Source: Turritopsis dohrnii
Taxonomy: Eukaryota > Cnidaria > Hydrozoa > Anthoathecata > Oceaniidae
Assembly: GCA_027922465.2 (NCBI GenBank)
Contig: BQMF02000056.1
Location: forward strand, 310,001 to 374,000
Direction of reading: 5' to 3'
DNA: 64,000 nucleotides
Both the position numbers and the translations under genes were made by a program. Position 1 is the first letter of the stretch. The number at the start of each line of letters is the position of its first letter. The notes below the pieces were generated by a model, which was given only the letters and a program-made list of their open reading frames with translations, searched no databases and was not told the DNA's origin. Shown here piece after piece: positions 34,249 through 45,905 of the stretch.

Positions 34249-37200
34249 ATGGCGAGTTTATTTTCCAGTATCAGTCCAGGAGCATTTTCTTCACAGGTTG
34301 GACAACGAATTGGTGAGGATAAATCTGTCCCTTAGCCTATCTTTTATCTCATTTACAAAAGAATTAGTCCTAAATGGCATTTCTTTTGCGTTTGATGCTT
34401 TTAACATTTTTTAGTACGGTGAAATAATGCCTGTTGTGTGTAATGTGAAAGTGCCAGCGCATGTGATTGATGAACAACACTTGATTGAATATTTAAAATC
34501 AAGAAACTTAGTCACTCGATTTAGGGACACTATCATATTGGACTCTGAGTGTCATGAAATTATAAATTATAAAAATCATGATTATAGGGGTTATAGCTAT
34601 AATGATCAAGTAAAATCTGACTTGATGAGTCTCTCTGTTCTGGGGTCGTTACTTAATTATTTTGAAAACATAATATATATTTCAACCCAAATTGTTCTCA
34701 ATTTGTTTTGAGCTTTATGAATTTTATTTCAGATTTCAGCCTCATTTTGTTCTCATTTATAAAACTTCTTAGTAACCAACTTTGCTACGAAAAAGGGGTT
34801 GTTCTTGTGTTTCTCAACTAATGCGCTGTGCAACCAGTTTTTATTTTAGAGAGTGACATAAAGTACAATCCTGATAACTCAAACCCCCATGGGACCGAGA
34901 AAATAGTTTTGACTTATCGGATGTTCGAGTTATCGGGGGTTCTAGTTATCAGGATTCTACTGTATTTAAATTTTACGGTCAAGTTCTTCTTAGTTGCGCG
35001 TAAAACCACGTAGAGGCGTGAGACACTTTTTTCACGATTAGTATACAAGCACGTGGCATTTGACGTAATTTCTTTATGATCATTGCATTGCATCCCCAAT
35101 CGAATGCGGTGTTTTTGGGGAAATATCTCGAGAACCAATAGGGATAAATGACATTTTTTAGGGTCTGCGATACGGGTGATGGGATGACGCAACATTTGGG
35201 CCTAAATTTTGTTTGGTACTGCGGCTATGACGTCATCGAAATCTTTTATTGGCCATATCTCTCTAACGGTTAACCGTAGCAAAACGATCCCATACACTTT
35301 TTTTATCAGTTTTTCAAGCTCTACATCATGGGTACACTTTCCACTTCCAATTTCGTAATTGAAATTTTCCTCACAGGGTTCGCACACGGGAAAGGCGAAT
35401 TTGACACATCCTTTTCGAAGTTAAACTCGGTAAAAAATTTTTACCCGGGTTACTAGTTAGAATTAATTTGTAAACAAAAATATGGTTAAAAATGGTAGCT
35501 ATTCAGTATCAACTTTAGGGATCGTCTCCAAAATATCGATTAAAATTCGCTTAATTTTATCGCTTATGATTTTTTTGTTTAGCGATTGTAAACGAATATA
35601 ATGTGAATCAAATCGTTAGAATATAAGCGATTAAATTTAACCAATTTTCCTATAAGCGAATGTTAATCGATTTGCGTAAGCGATTTTAAGCGAATTGATG
35701 AGTTTGAAAAATACTTTGTTTGGAAACATTTTGTTTTACATGCATGCATGTATATCTCTTGTTTCAGATTCAACCGGCAAAAAGATATAGCTTCTTTGAA
35801 TTTGCCTAGTATTTTGTTTTCATTTTACCGACGTATTAAACAAGGTTTTTTCCGCTTTTTGAAAATCTTATCATGATTGGGTCTATCAGTGGGACAAGAA
35901 AGCTAAATTATAACATCACCCAAGCCAATGTTTTCACCACTGAAACACGAAAGAAACGTTTCAGATTTTGCTCGCGATGCTCACGCTCACTGAAAATATT
36001 TTTCGAAAAGAAAATATAAATAAAAACTAAAAACCGTTGCTATCGCCGTAATAAGAGTCACGAATCGTTATTTTCTAGCGAGCCAAATATATTACGAAAG
36101 TTTCTAAAGTTTTTTTGTTGTTAAACTCGCTGATTTATAAACATACACACATTAGGCATTCAAAATTGCGAAGACTATAATCCGTCTGTATGCATGGCGC
36201 CTGGTGCTAAATTGACAACAAATTACTTAGGCATATTTAGTGATTCTTTGCTGTTGCTAGGGAGAACGACCTCCGTTGCTAAGGTAATTTTGAAATTTCC
36301 TTCGTCATACGAATTCATTTGTTCACCTAACGAAAGAAAATGAAAACATAAGTGGTACCAGTAGGACTCGTTTTCGTGTTATTCAATGAAATTAAAAAGC
36401 ATCTTAGTTTCCAGCTCCCTTTAAAATATGATTTAAATGATTTAAAGAATGACTAACGATGGGTGTCTACACTCAATAATTGCAGGCACGATGTTCCCCA
36501 GTGAATATGTTTCTGATTGGTCAATATTTTGTACTCGTCAGCGAAATTCGTCGGAGTAGACTTGCTCGACGAAGTGAAGAAAGTTTGAGTACCGTGCTTT
36601 ATATGTGAATACCGTCTTGCGAACGTTGAGTCAAAATAGAGTAAATCCTACAATTTTCCATTCTATTAAGGCCTTCCCAATAAATGCAAGATGTTTACAA
36701 AATTGGTAAGGATGTCTACACTCTGAAAAGATGTTGTGATCGCGACTTCAGCATTATTTTGAAAACTCAATGTGACGGATGTATAATTACAGGTAGCACG
36801 CGTTAGTGTTTAATAATGAACTGATTACCTGGTTCTTATTCAGTTAGAGATTCATGTGAAGTGGAAAAGCAATTAAGTGATTAAGTTTAGTGGATTTTTA
36901 TCGATTTTTGCCGATGATAAGCGAATTATAAGCGAAAAATAAACGATTTAAATGATTGAAAATTTGTTTGATAGTTTGTACAAATCGCTTAAATATTAAA
37001 GTAAGCGATTCATTAAGCGCTTTTTCCGAAAATCGCTAGCGTAAATTCGCTAATAAGCGCTTATTATATCGCTTATAATTTGGAGACGATCCCTTAATGA
37101 ATGTGCAGGTTTTTATTATCTTCAAAGGGATTTAATTTGTTTAACAACAGTTAGTAAACAAGACATAAACAAGAAAATGAAAGGCTTTTCTCTAAAATCC

Positions 37201-40200
37201 TGGTCAGCAATACTGGAGCAATTTTGGCCAAATCATCATAATTTGTTTGTTCTTGCATAAATGCATGTAATGGGATGAACATGAGTAATAAATGGTCAAT
37301 TTTACTTCTCAAATAACATTTCAAAGTTTTGATCACTTTAGCAATATAGGCTAAGCCAGCTAGCACAAAACGAAACTGCTTAAAACAACCAGGAGAACAG
37401 GCCAAAAGACCCATTATTTTTCCATTTCTAGAATCTGAGTGCTAAGTTTCTTAAAGAATTAACTTTGCCTTAACAAATACATAACTTTTCAATAATAACA
37501 GATGTGGTCATAGAAAACATTTGAGTCACTGTATCAGGAAATCAGCTAAACTTAAATTTTAGGGAATGAAATCTAAACATATTCTTTGGGAAAAACTAAC
37601 TGTTTGATCAAACATTACACAGCTTCTTTTATACAAGTAATACCAGCAAGGACAATTGTTTGCTCTTCACCAAAACAAAACATGGACAAAAATATTATAA
37701 TATTGTGAATTTAGTGGAGAACAGTGATGCGATGCATGCTCATTTTGCGTTGCATTGTATAATTGATAAAACGTGTGTGGAATCAAATGAAAAACAAATC
37801 ATCGCCATGGCAAAGCAGCTCAACCTACATTTGTTTTTTGCTAAAAAAATGAACGACTGCTGCACAGAATGAATACAGAGGTGATGATAAAATCATAGTC
37901 AACTATTTCATTTGTGATATCAATATCAAAGTTTGAAGAAAAAGTACTTGAATGAAAATAAATATGTTATTCTTGTTAGTAAAGCTCAGTTCAGACCTTC
38001 CTATTATATACCTTTGGTAGTTGTTTGTTCGAAATCATTTTTCGTTTCATGAAATTATAATGAAAAACATTTTTTTTTTGAAGAAACGCATGTTTTTTTC
38101 TACATAAGCTCTTATAAAAAAATTAATTAATTTGCTGGTGTTTTACGATTACACACCCTATTTTCAGCAATTACCACCTTAAAATAAAACTTCTTCAACC
38201 TGTTGAAATTATCTAGATAATTTAATATTGTTAAAGCAAAAGAACGTAAAACTGAATAATAAAACATTGATAATAATCTTTTTGTTGCATTAATGTATGT
38301 TCATAAAGTGTACATTTGATTTGAAGTATGTACGTTACAAATTTTTTGCCGTATGTGAAAAAAATATATTGTGTACGTCAACAAACAAATGCTGTAGAAA
38401 TTTGTCGACCTCTGAATAGTAAGTAAGACGACTGGAGGGTCGAAAGATTTGGCATTATGTTTTTAAGAATAGCATCCCTATAAATAACACCCATTCTAAA
38501 TACATACTCAAGGGTTCATGGGGTTGCAGAGCAGAATTTATAATAAACTCGTTCTGCATAATCCCATGTGTTTTCATACTTTTGCATAGCCTCTCTGTTT
38601 TTGAGCCTGAGTTACACTATCAACGTCATTTTAAGTTTTAAATCATAAATATAGAAATAAGAAAGTTTTTTTGTGCATTTTAGCAGGTGTTATTCCAAGG
38701 CCTCAGTTATTTACATCTCTGGAGAATGTTAGGAATTTCCATCACTCATAATGGGAGTAGAACTGGGATTGCACATGATGCTACCTTTCAGCCACTATAA
38801 CACAAACCCCCAGTCAAGTTGCAGGACAATGCACACTGTTTCTAATGAAGATAGCGCAGAGTAATTTTTTAAGCACAAAATGTATATAAAATCAATTCAA
38901 TAATGTAAGTTGATGCCAAAGGTTTAGCTGTAGCAGTACTTGGCAAAACGCTCTATTATAACATTCTCCCAAACATTTGACAAATCAGGAAAATGAACAA
39001 GCTTTCTTTAAAAAATTAGAAGTGGAAAGCAGCGCTTAAAATAACGGGCGATCACCGATCAATGATCGGCGAGATTCAAAAGACGATCGTCTGGAATGTA
39101 ATTGAGACGATCTATGTGATCGCTGAACATTTACTCATCTCATTTCTTTTTCTTCTTCTCTTACTTCTATTAAGACTTGAAGAAATCAACTAAGTAAATC
39201 TTTATAATAAACAGTTATATTATAGTAGTATTAAATGAATCTATTGGTTTCTGGACATGTTTTGCTTGTGTATTGATGTAACGTGAAAGTCCATTTACAA
39301 TTTATTTTTCGATATTTTTTCTCCTTCCTCGGAATTTCTCGGATCAATTTAAATATAATGCAACGAAAAAAGATAGTTATGCCCTCAGCTTATGTTCGCA
39401 ATATCTATTTTTTGGGGGTATAACATTCAAACTTGGAAACGAAAAATTATTTTTGCTGGTGGTAAGGGAGAGGGAATTAAAAACATACTCCTCTATCTAT
39501 TTGAAGCAAAACATGCTCAACTTAGATTATTCAATTGACAAAATAACTGAGGTATATTACGCCATTATGCAGCAAATACTCTGTTGTTAGGGGGAACGAC
39601 CACCGTTGCTAAGGTAATTTTAAAATTTCTTTTGATATACGTATTCATTTCTTCACCTAACGAAAGAATATGAAAAGGTAAGTGGTACCGGTAGGACTCG
39701 TTTTCATGTTATTCAATGAAATCAAAAAACATCTTAGTTTCCAACTCTCTTTTTTTAACTTTTGGGAAAAAATAAAAAATTTTAAAATCAGACATATGAG
39801 TATTGGTCTTATGGGCGTGAGAACTCGCCAAATCGTGTTTGGGCGTGTGCAGAGGTACGCAAATGTGATCTCACACCTTAGTTATGATCGTTTAAATTTT
39901 CATTGTGATCGCCCGTTTCTTCAACGTAACGATCTTGTGATCGTTGGACTTAAAAACGTTATTTTAAGCGCTGGGAAAGTACACCAAACGAACATTTTAC
40001 TGAGAGGTTGATTAATCATCAACAACAATCACGTCTCTCCCATGATTTGGCTAATAACTTGCATGGGTATACACTTTGGGGTTGTCATATTTCACTTGTT
40101 CGCAGAAATATTTCAATCATCTCAACTCCATTGGAAACCTATTACATGCCGAGGCTTCAAGTTGTAGCATGAACATGAAGCTGAGGAACAACTATTTAAA

Positions 40201-43200
40201 CATTTTTTTGTAATTGGTAACATTTTTGTACAACTATTCACCTCATCAAATTGTACTTGCCAGCCATTATTTTTAAAGTCTTCTATTACGTTGAAATGAC
40301 TGTTCTATTATTATTTATCATAGAGGGTGCAACTGACTCAAGCCTTTCATCTGAAGATTGGACGTTGATCCTTGAAACTTGTGATATAATCAATGAAACG
40401 GATGAAGGGTAGGCTACCAACATTTTTTTTAAAGCATTCTGCTTAATCAAGGCATATGAAAATACTTTTAGAGAATAGCCTGAGAAATCAATCTAACTAT
40501 TGCAAAACACATATTTGTAACACTACCCAGTGGGCAAAAAAATCACTGCAACAGAGACCTTTTTCATTGAAATAGTGACGTGTGGTTCTATAGAAATGCA
40601 CTCCTCTGCAATGACTTCTCAAAACATTTGCCTAGTGGGTATGATCAAAACTAAAACTTTAATTTCGTGTTTTTCTAGACCAAAAGATGCTATCAAAGCT
40701 ATTCGTAAAAGATTGTCGAATCACAAACAATATAAAAGCATTTTATACACGCTAACGGTATAACTTTCGTGTCTTTTACTCAATGTGTGTTTTGATTGGA
40801 TCCTGTGTAACTTTTTTAACTGTTTGGTTCTCAGTTGATTGAAGCGTGCGTCAAAAATTGTGGACCACGCTTTCATAAGCAAATCGCAACCAAGGAATTC
40901 CTCAACGATTTCACAAAACTGCTGGCACAGAAGGTACCACACTTTAGTAATGCCCTATAAAAGATAAGTGAGTTTCAAAGCCATCATTGTCACCTAGACT
41001 TTGGTCAATCCATGGCTTCTAGAATACTATTGGTATTGCATTTGTAACCCCTAGAGAGCCTATCCATGCCTTAGTCCATTACGAATTATTTTAAAAATTC
41101 TTTCTGCCAAACTTTTTTGATATGGCCAGATTTTTTGTGAAATGGTGTTTATATTTCACAGGGTCAACCTAGTAACCTGCCACAGGTGGTACAAGAGAAA
41201 GCGTTATCACTCATTCAAGCGTGGGCTGACGCTTTTCGAAACGCTCCCGAACTCCAGTCCATCCCTCAAACTTACAACTCACTGAGAGCTCAAGGTAAAG
41301 CAAGCTTTTAAGAATTGCATCAAGCTCTTTATAAGATTTGGGAGAACTGGTTTTCTTCTTAATCCACTTGATAGCACACAGTTTTATTTTCAATTCATCA
41401 CATGGTGTTTCTTTTCTTTAAAGGTTATGAATTTCCAGCTCAAAATTTGGATACGCTATCACCTATTTACACACCTAAAAGGGTAAGCATTCCAGTCGGC
41501 AAATTTGTTGAAAAATCAATAAGAAGGAGTGCAATTCTATAGACATGTGCACACTGCGCTTCATCACAGTGACTATTTGACGATTTTGCCTGCTGGGATC
41601 TACATATTGAAGTGTTCTTTGCAAATATAATTCTGTCATATAGGATTAGGTGTTAGAATCATGAGTGTCATACCTATTTTGTTTTTTCTGCATCAAATTT
41701 TGTAAGTTCATTAAGTGATTTAAACTTTTTCATAGTCTGAACTTGCTGGTCCGCCGCCTGCTGAACAACCCAGGGTAGGTGGCAACCGTATTAAGTCATC
41801 GTTAATCTGATAGATAGTGACTCCAGGTTAAGTTTTGTACTTGTCATCCAATTATTGTTGGAAGAAAAGATTTTCTTCTTCTCTTCTCTCTGGTTATTCT
41901 GTTTGCACTAGTTTTACAATCGACCCGCGAAAACTCGAACTATCAGGGAACCGATAACATAGTTCGAGTTATCGAGAAGTTCGAGAAATCCAGTGTTTTC
42001 GAGTTGAAGTTCGGCACGTTCTATTTTACCTTCGATACATTGTTACTGCATTTTCGTTATGTATATAATCGTACTGGTGTATTTTTTTTTTTTTTAATAT
42101 AATTGTTAATATAACCCAGTGGGCAAATTCGTTAAAAAGTCTCTGAAACGAAGTGCCTTTTCACTGAAATTGTGTGTACATTTCTATAGAAAAGTACTCC
42201 TCCGTATTGGTTTTTCAGCAGAATTTGCCTGGTGGGAAGAAGAGTAAAATTTAATTGTTTTTGCGTAGGTGGAGCATTCACGAAATCCAGCTGTCCCCCC
42301 TCAACCCGGACGAGTGCCTGCTTCAAATCCTTTGCGACAACAAAGGGTGAGTGGTCCCATTAACCCCACACCAGAACAGATGGCCAAGTTACGCAATGAG
42401 CTGGACATTGTAGAAGGAAATGTACGCGTGCTGTCAGAGATGTTACTGGAGTTACAACCTGGTCAGGAACAAGCGAGCGATTACACATTACTAGTTGTAA
42501 GTAAATCTTACGTTCTTTGGCTCCGTTCTGTTGCCTTTTAGTATTATGGTATGGAAGCCCAGTGGGCAAAATCGTCAAAATGTCACTGCGACGAAGAGCA
42601 TTTTTATTAAAGTTGTGTGGATATTTCTATATTAATGCACTTCTTCGCAGAGGTTTCTTAAATGTGCCGGCTAGACAGAGGATTCTTTTGAGGCCTGTGT
42701 TACGTTGTATTGAAATGTGATATGTTTTTGTTATCAATGATAGTTTGTTGTGTGACCTTTTGTGTTCTTTTCGTAGGAGTTAAACAAAACGTGCCGTGAG
42801 ATGCAGCAACGTATTGTCCAGCTGGTAGATCGAATTGCTAACGAAGAAGTAACAGGTTGGTTGGGCGTTAGTTGACGTTATATCGTTACTACCGACTTAG
42901 CACCCATGTAGTCTGCCCGTCCGTGGGTTTAAAACGTTGAAAGTAAACGCCCAAAATATTTGGGCGGGAATTTTTTTCTCAAAATGCCTGGATTCGGTTT
43001 TTTTTCCTCTGTATTAAATTGAATTTTTTTTTTTTCAGGTGTGCTCCTTCGTATCAACGATGATTTAAACAACGTGTTCATTCGATACGATCGGTATGAA
43101 CGAAACCGAAAGGGAGTCGTTGAAGAATCCGACAGTTTGAACGTCAGTTTTTATTATACTTCTGAAAAAAATATCCGCCATCATGTTTCTTATTATTTTC

Positions 43201-45220
43201 TCCTATTCTCATGATTTTAGAATACTGTTCCCACGGAAACCGGTAACCAAGCGACGGCCAAGTACGTGTCATTATTTTATGTTCACCCAAAAAGCTCAGA
43301 ACTTTTCTTAAGTCGGGACGGGCGTTTTTTTTTTCGGTTTGTAGTCATGTGGTTAGTAGTTTTCTTGTGTGAGTTGTCGTTGATGTGATCAACCCAGTGG
43401 TCGAGATCGTCAGAAATCACTGCGATGATGAGCATTTCCATATATGTATATGTATATATGTATAGTAATATGTATATTACTATGGAAATGCACACTCCTT
43501 CGCAGAGATTATTCAACAAATTCGCCCACTGGGAAACTATTTAAACCTGACTTTCAGCCAACCATCTCTGATTGATTTCGGCGATTTAACGCCCTCTTCG
43601 ACAACCCGCCCTGCTGAAGATGCCGAATTCGACATGTTCGCTCAATCAAGAAGCAGTACGTTCGCCGACAGTCGTGCTACTGGTTCGACATATGACGACA
43701 ACAGGGAAGAAGTACCTAGTGAAAGTATCTCTCAGGTGATGGCTTCGAGAGGACCCTACCCGCAACAGTTGACGCCACAAGAACCACAACAGCCACAGGT
43801 AACTGAATGGGTTCCTCCGTTTGCGTAGAAAGTATTGCTTGTTTGTTTGCATTTAATTCTCCTGATTAAAGTCATTTCCACAGATCGTTTCATACCCATA
43901 CGTACTGCTTTTATCATTCTTTGAAAAAATCCTACGGGAAAGCCTCTACGTGCACCGCATTTTCTAAACTATGTCCTGTTTATTTCGTAAATGTATCCGC
44001 ACATGAAGTGTTTCCGTATAACGCCATCATCAAAATCATGAAATTCTTCGAGTTGTGGTTAAGTCGATAAGTACAGTCTCGTTTCCGTGATTTCAATAAA
44101 GATAATTACTAGGCGTGATTAATTAAGGTGTGATTAATTGCATAGAAACCAAGTGAATTTTTGTGACTAAAGATTGTGACTGTAAATCCAGAAAAATCTC
44201 TTTCGGCTTCAAAACATCACGTTGGACTCGATATTTCAATACTCTTAATGTTATAACGTTCTTCGCAAAAACGTTCTAGTCCTGCGCTGAATGCTCATGC
44301 CCACAAACAATAATTCCATTTCCTGAAAAATCATTTGTTGTTTTTTTAGGCGAAAACTGTGGAAGATGAGTAAGTAATCTTAATATTTTCTCCAGGGGCG
44401 CAACTTCATACGATCTTATCACAATATGCACGTGGTAAATTGAATTATAAATTCGTGAATAGCGCCCCTTCCTCTTGAAGAACCGCCATCATCTTCGGAT
44501 GGTGGTGCTGTGGCAAAATATTAACACAAATATGCTAAATTTACTATAACCATTCGTTACATAAAACAATTAAGAGATGATTTTAAGAAGCTGAACCGCT
44601 TGATTTTGATATACTATCCATCCCTGATCTATCCATTTGTTGTTGTTGGTTGCGACATGTTTGTTTTCCTTTCAGCATCGAAGATGTCGAAGAATGGTTG
44701 AAAGGAACAGACTTGGTAGGACTCTTGTTACTGAAGTTTTAGCATGACAGCTTAATGTGTTCCTATGTATCTTGTTCTAACTATGTAGACTCTCTAGAAC
44801 TCGAACCTCAAAGGGGAAACTGATTCAGTTCGAATTAAGGAGAGTTCGAGTAATGAAAAGTCGAATTATAGAGAGTCCACTGTATCTCCATTTGACTTTA
44901 GGCTGTGTTCACATGTCACTTCAAGCGTGTGTTCAAATTCCAATATGTTTAATTTGATTGCTTTCTCTATCCTCTGTCAGGCAAAACTCGAAGCGGAAGA
45001 AAGAGAAGCGAGAGAAGCAGCGTTGAAAGCTAGTTTGCCGAAATATACTGTGCAAACAAGTGAGACCAATACTGAAACCATGACCAGTAGTGAGTTCGAT
45101 AAATTCTTGTCAGACCGCGCTTCAGCTGGGTCACAACGTCTGAATCAACAACCAGAACCAGCGAGGCAAATGAACAACCTCGTTGGCGAAAAAAGGTCTG
45201 AAGATATGTATGGACTATAG
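34249..45220 (+). CDS. TOM1: TOM1-type VHS/GAT endosomal adaptor, complete
   Basis: Fifteen exons join in frame to 516 codons plus TAG: 34249-34312, 40324-40408, 40679-40757, 40835-40933, 41162-41294, 41424-41482, 41736-41774, 42269-42496, 42777-42855, 43039-43142, 43221-43261, 43558-43798, 44350-44369, 44676-44715, 44981-45220. Human TOM1 is of similar length (about 490 residues). The start [20 protein letters not shown] fits TOM1 NPFSTPVGQRIEKATDGS. The VHS domain covers about 15-165 ([45 protein letters not shown]). The GAT domain covers about 215-323 ([37 protein letters not shown] helix). A clathrin-box-like [10 protein letters not shown] and conserved tail motifs [17 protein letters not shown] and [12 protein letters not shown] follow. 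The family binds ubiquitin, Tollip and clathrin on early endosomes. An out-of-frame ATG lies 7 nt upstream of the start. Confidence 0.95.
34864..34964. mobile_element. Tigger/pogo-like short element
   Basis: The left end TACAATCCTGATAACTCAAA and the right end CTAGTTATCAGGATTCTACT are inverted, with TTCGAGTTATC in the interior. It lies in TOM1 intron 1. Confidence 0.65.
35518..37093. mobile_element. 1.58 kb TIR element with TTA target duplication (Harbinger-like)
   Basis: The ends GGGATCGTCTCCAAA are inverted (35518 and 37093) and flanked by TTA on both sides. Subterminal repeats of AAGCGATTAA/TAAGCGAATT type are dense in the outer 250-300 bp at both ends. A 3-bp TTA duplication is typical of PIF/Harbinger elements, so this is a plausible non-autonomous member. 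No transposase frame remains. The middle contains a block of about 170 bp (36249-36420) also found in the element at 39030. Confidence 0.8.
37094..39029. other. TOM1 intron 1, AT-rich stretch
   Basis: No exon was identified here. A weak minus-strand tRNA-like segment at about 38690-38805 (TAGTGGCTGAAAGG then CAATCCCAG) may be an old SINE. No other structure was recognised. Confidence 0.4.
39030..39973. mobile_element. 944-bp TIR element with 6-bp flanking repeat (hAT-like ends)
   Basis: The 17-bp inverted ends CAGCGCTTAAAATAACG are flanked directly by GGAAAG (39024-39029 and 39974-39979). CGATC-rich subterminal sequence (GATCACCGATCAATGATCGG at the left) lies at both ends. CAG...CTG termini with a 6-8 bp duplication suggest a hAT-type MITE. 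It has no transposase. Confidence 0.85.
40526..40639. mobile_element. CCCAGTGGGC MITE copy
   Basis: It starts CCCAGTGGGCAAA and ends GCCTAGTGGG, in the TOM1 intron between exons 2 and 3. Its right end is about 40 bp before exon 3. Confidence 0.9.
41492..41597. mobile_element. CCCAGTGGGC MITE copy next to a TOM1 donor
   Basis: It begins (TCCAGTCGGCAAATTTG) only 9 bp after the end of TOM1 exon 6 at 41482, immediately behind the GTAAGC donor. It ends GCCTGCTGGG. Confidence 0.9.
41911..42005. mobile_element. Tigger/pogo-like short element
   Basis: TTACAATCGACC and AACTCGAACTATC at the left are mirrored by GTTCGAGTTATCGAGAAG at the right. It belongs with the copies at 19465, 34864 and 44781. Confidence 0.5.
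42115..42236. mobile_element. CCCAGTGGGC MITE copy
   Basis: It starts CCCAGTGGGCAAATTCG and ends GCCTGGTGGG. It ends about 30 bp before TOM1 exon 8 at 42269. Confidence 0.88.
42558..42673. mobile_element. CCCAGTGGGC MITE copy
   Basis: It starts CCCAGTGGGCAAAATCGTC. The right end (GCCGGCTAG) is diverged. It lies in the TOM1 intron between exons 8 and 9. Confidence 0.85.
43393..43533. mobile_element. CCCAGTGGGC MITE copy with expanded AT centre
   Basis: It starts CCCAGTGGTCGAG and ends GCCCACTGGG. The central TTTCTATAGAAA region is replaced by a (TATATG)n-like expansion, making it the longest copy. It ends 25 bp before TOM1 exon 12. Confidence 0.88.
44781..44884. mobile_element. Tigger/pogo-like short element
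   Basis: TAGACTCTCTAGAACTCGAA at the left is inverted at the right as TTCGAATTATAGAGAGTCCA, followed by CTGTA. It lies in the TOM1 intron before the last exon. Confidence 0.6.
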
Positions 45221-45905
45221 TAACACGCATGCGCAGTGGACACTCGCAAAATTGGAACCGCGCATGGCACAGCTACTGTGTCTGAAATATTTTTTATTTA
45301 AATTTTTTTCACCAAAATGTAATAATTCTTATTATTTTGTAATTATTCATAAAACATTCGTAAAATATACAACTTAGTTCCCCGATGGATTTCATCTTTC
45401 TCTGTCGTCATGGTAACGATAAAAGCGATTTGAAAGCCAGCACTGGAATAGAAGCTTGTCAATATTCCTGAAAGTAAATTTTTCTGACTCAGAACGGTGA
45501 GTCAATATTCGCGATCATTAAAACGCAGGACTCGCGTAAATCCAAGTAAATGACTCGTTTACGAAATAGCCAGATTCTGCAGACCGAGTCAGTTTATCAA
45601 GACACAAACATCAAATGACATCTAGGTTTTGGTTTGATAGTTAACCGGTTGTATGAAGTGTATTTACCAGTCTTATTACGTACATACCAACTTGTAAAGT
45701 ATTGACTTTAGTAGAAAATATCTTTTCCTGAAACCTTGTTCTTTTTGTATGAGTAAACGAGATCAGTGTCGTGATTACGATGATAGAAACACTACAAGCA
45801 AAGGGTGAAGAGCTGGAATAATAGAATGTTATCGGCGAGCGGTGGATGTTATGGTCGGGGTTTGGATGGAATATTTATTAAAATATTTAAAAATGTTAGT
45901 ACATA
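45221..45905. other. TOM1 3' flank
   Basis: This probably contains the TOM1 3' UTR. No further coding exon or clear polyadenylation signal was recognised. Confidence 0.45.

Noticed and set aside
34242..34312. Upstream ATG (MEDGEFIF) before the TOM1 start
   Set aside because: It is out of frame with the VHS exons, while the ATG at 34249 gives the conserved VGQRIE sequence and correct phase. It could only act as a short upstream frame.
38690..38805. Minus-strand tRNA-like segment
   Set aside because: Only weak A-box and B-box resemblance and no clear body or tail, so it was not called as a SINE.
39682..40011. A 109-codon plus-strand frame in TOM1 intron 1
   Set aside because: It lies almost wholly inside the non-coding TIR element 39030-39973, with no recognisable domain.
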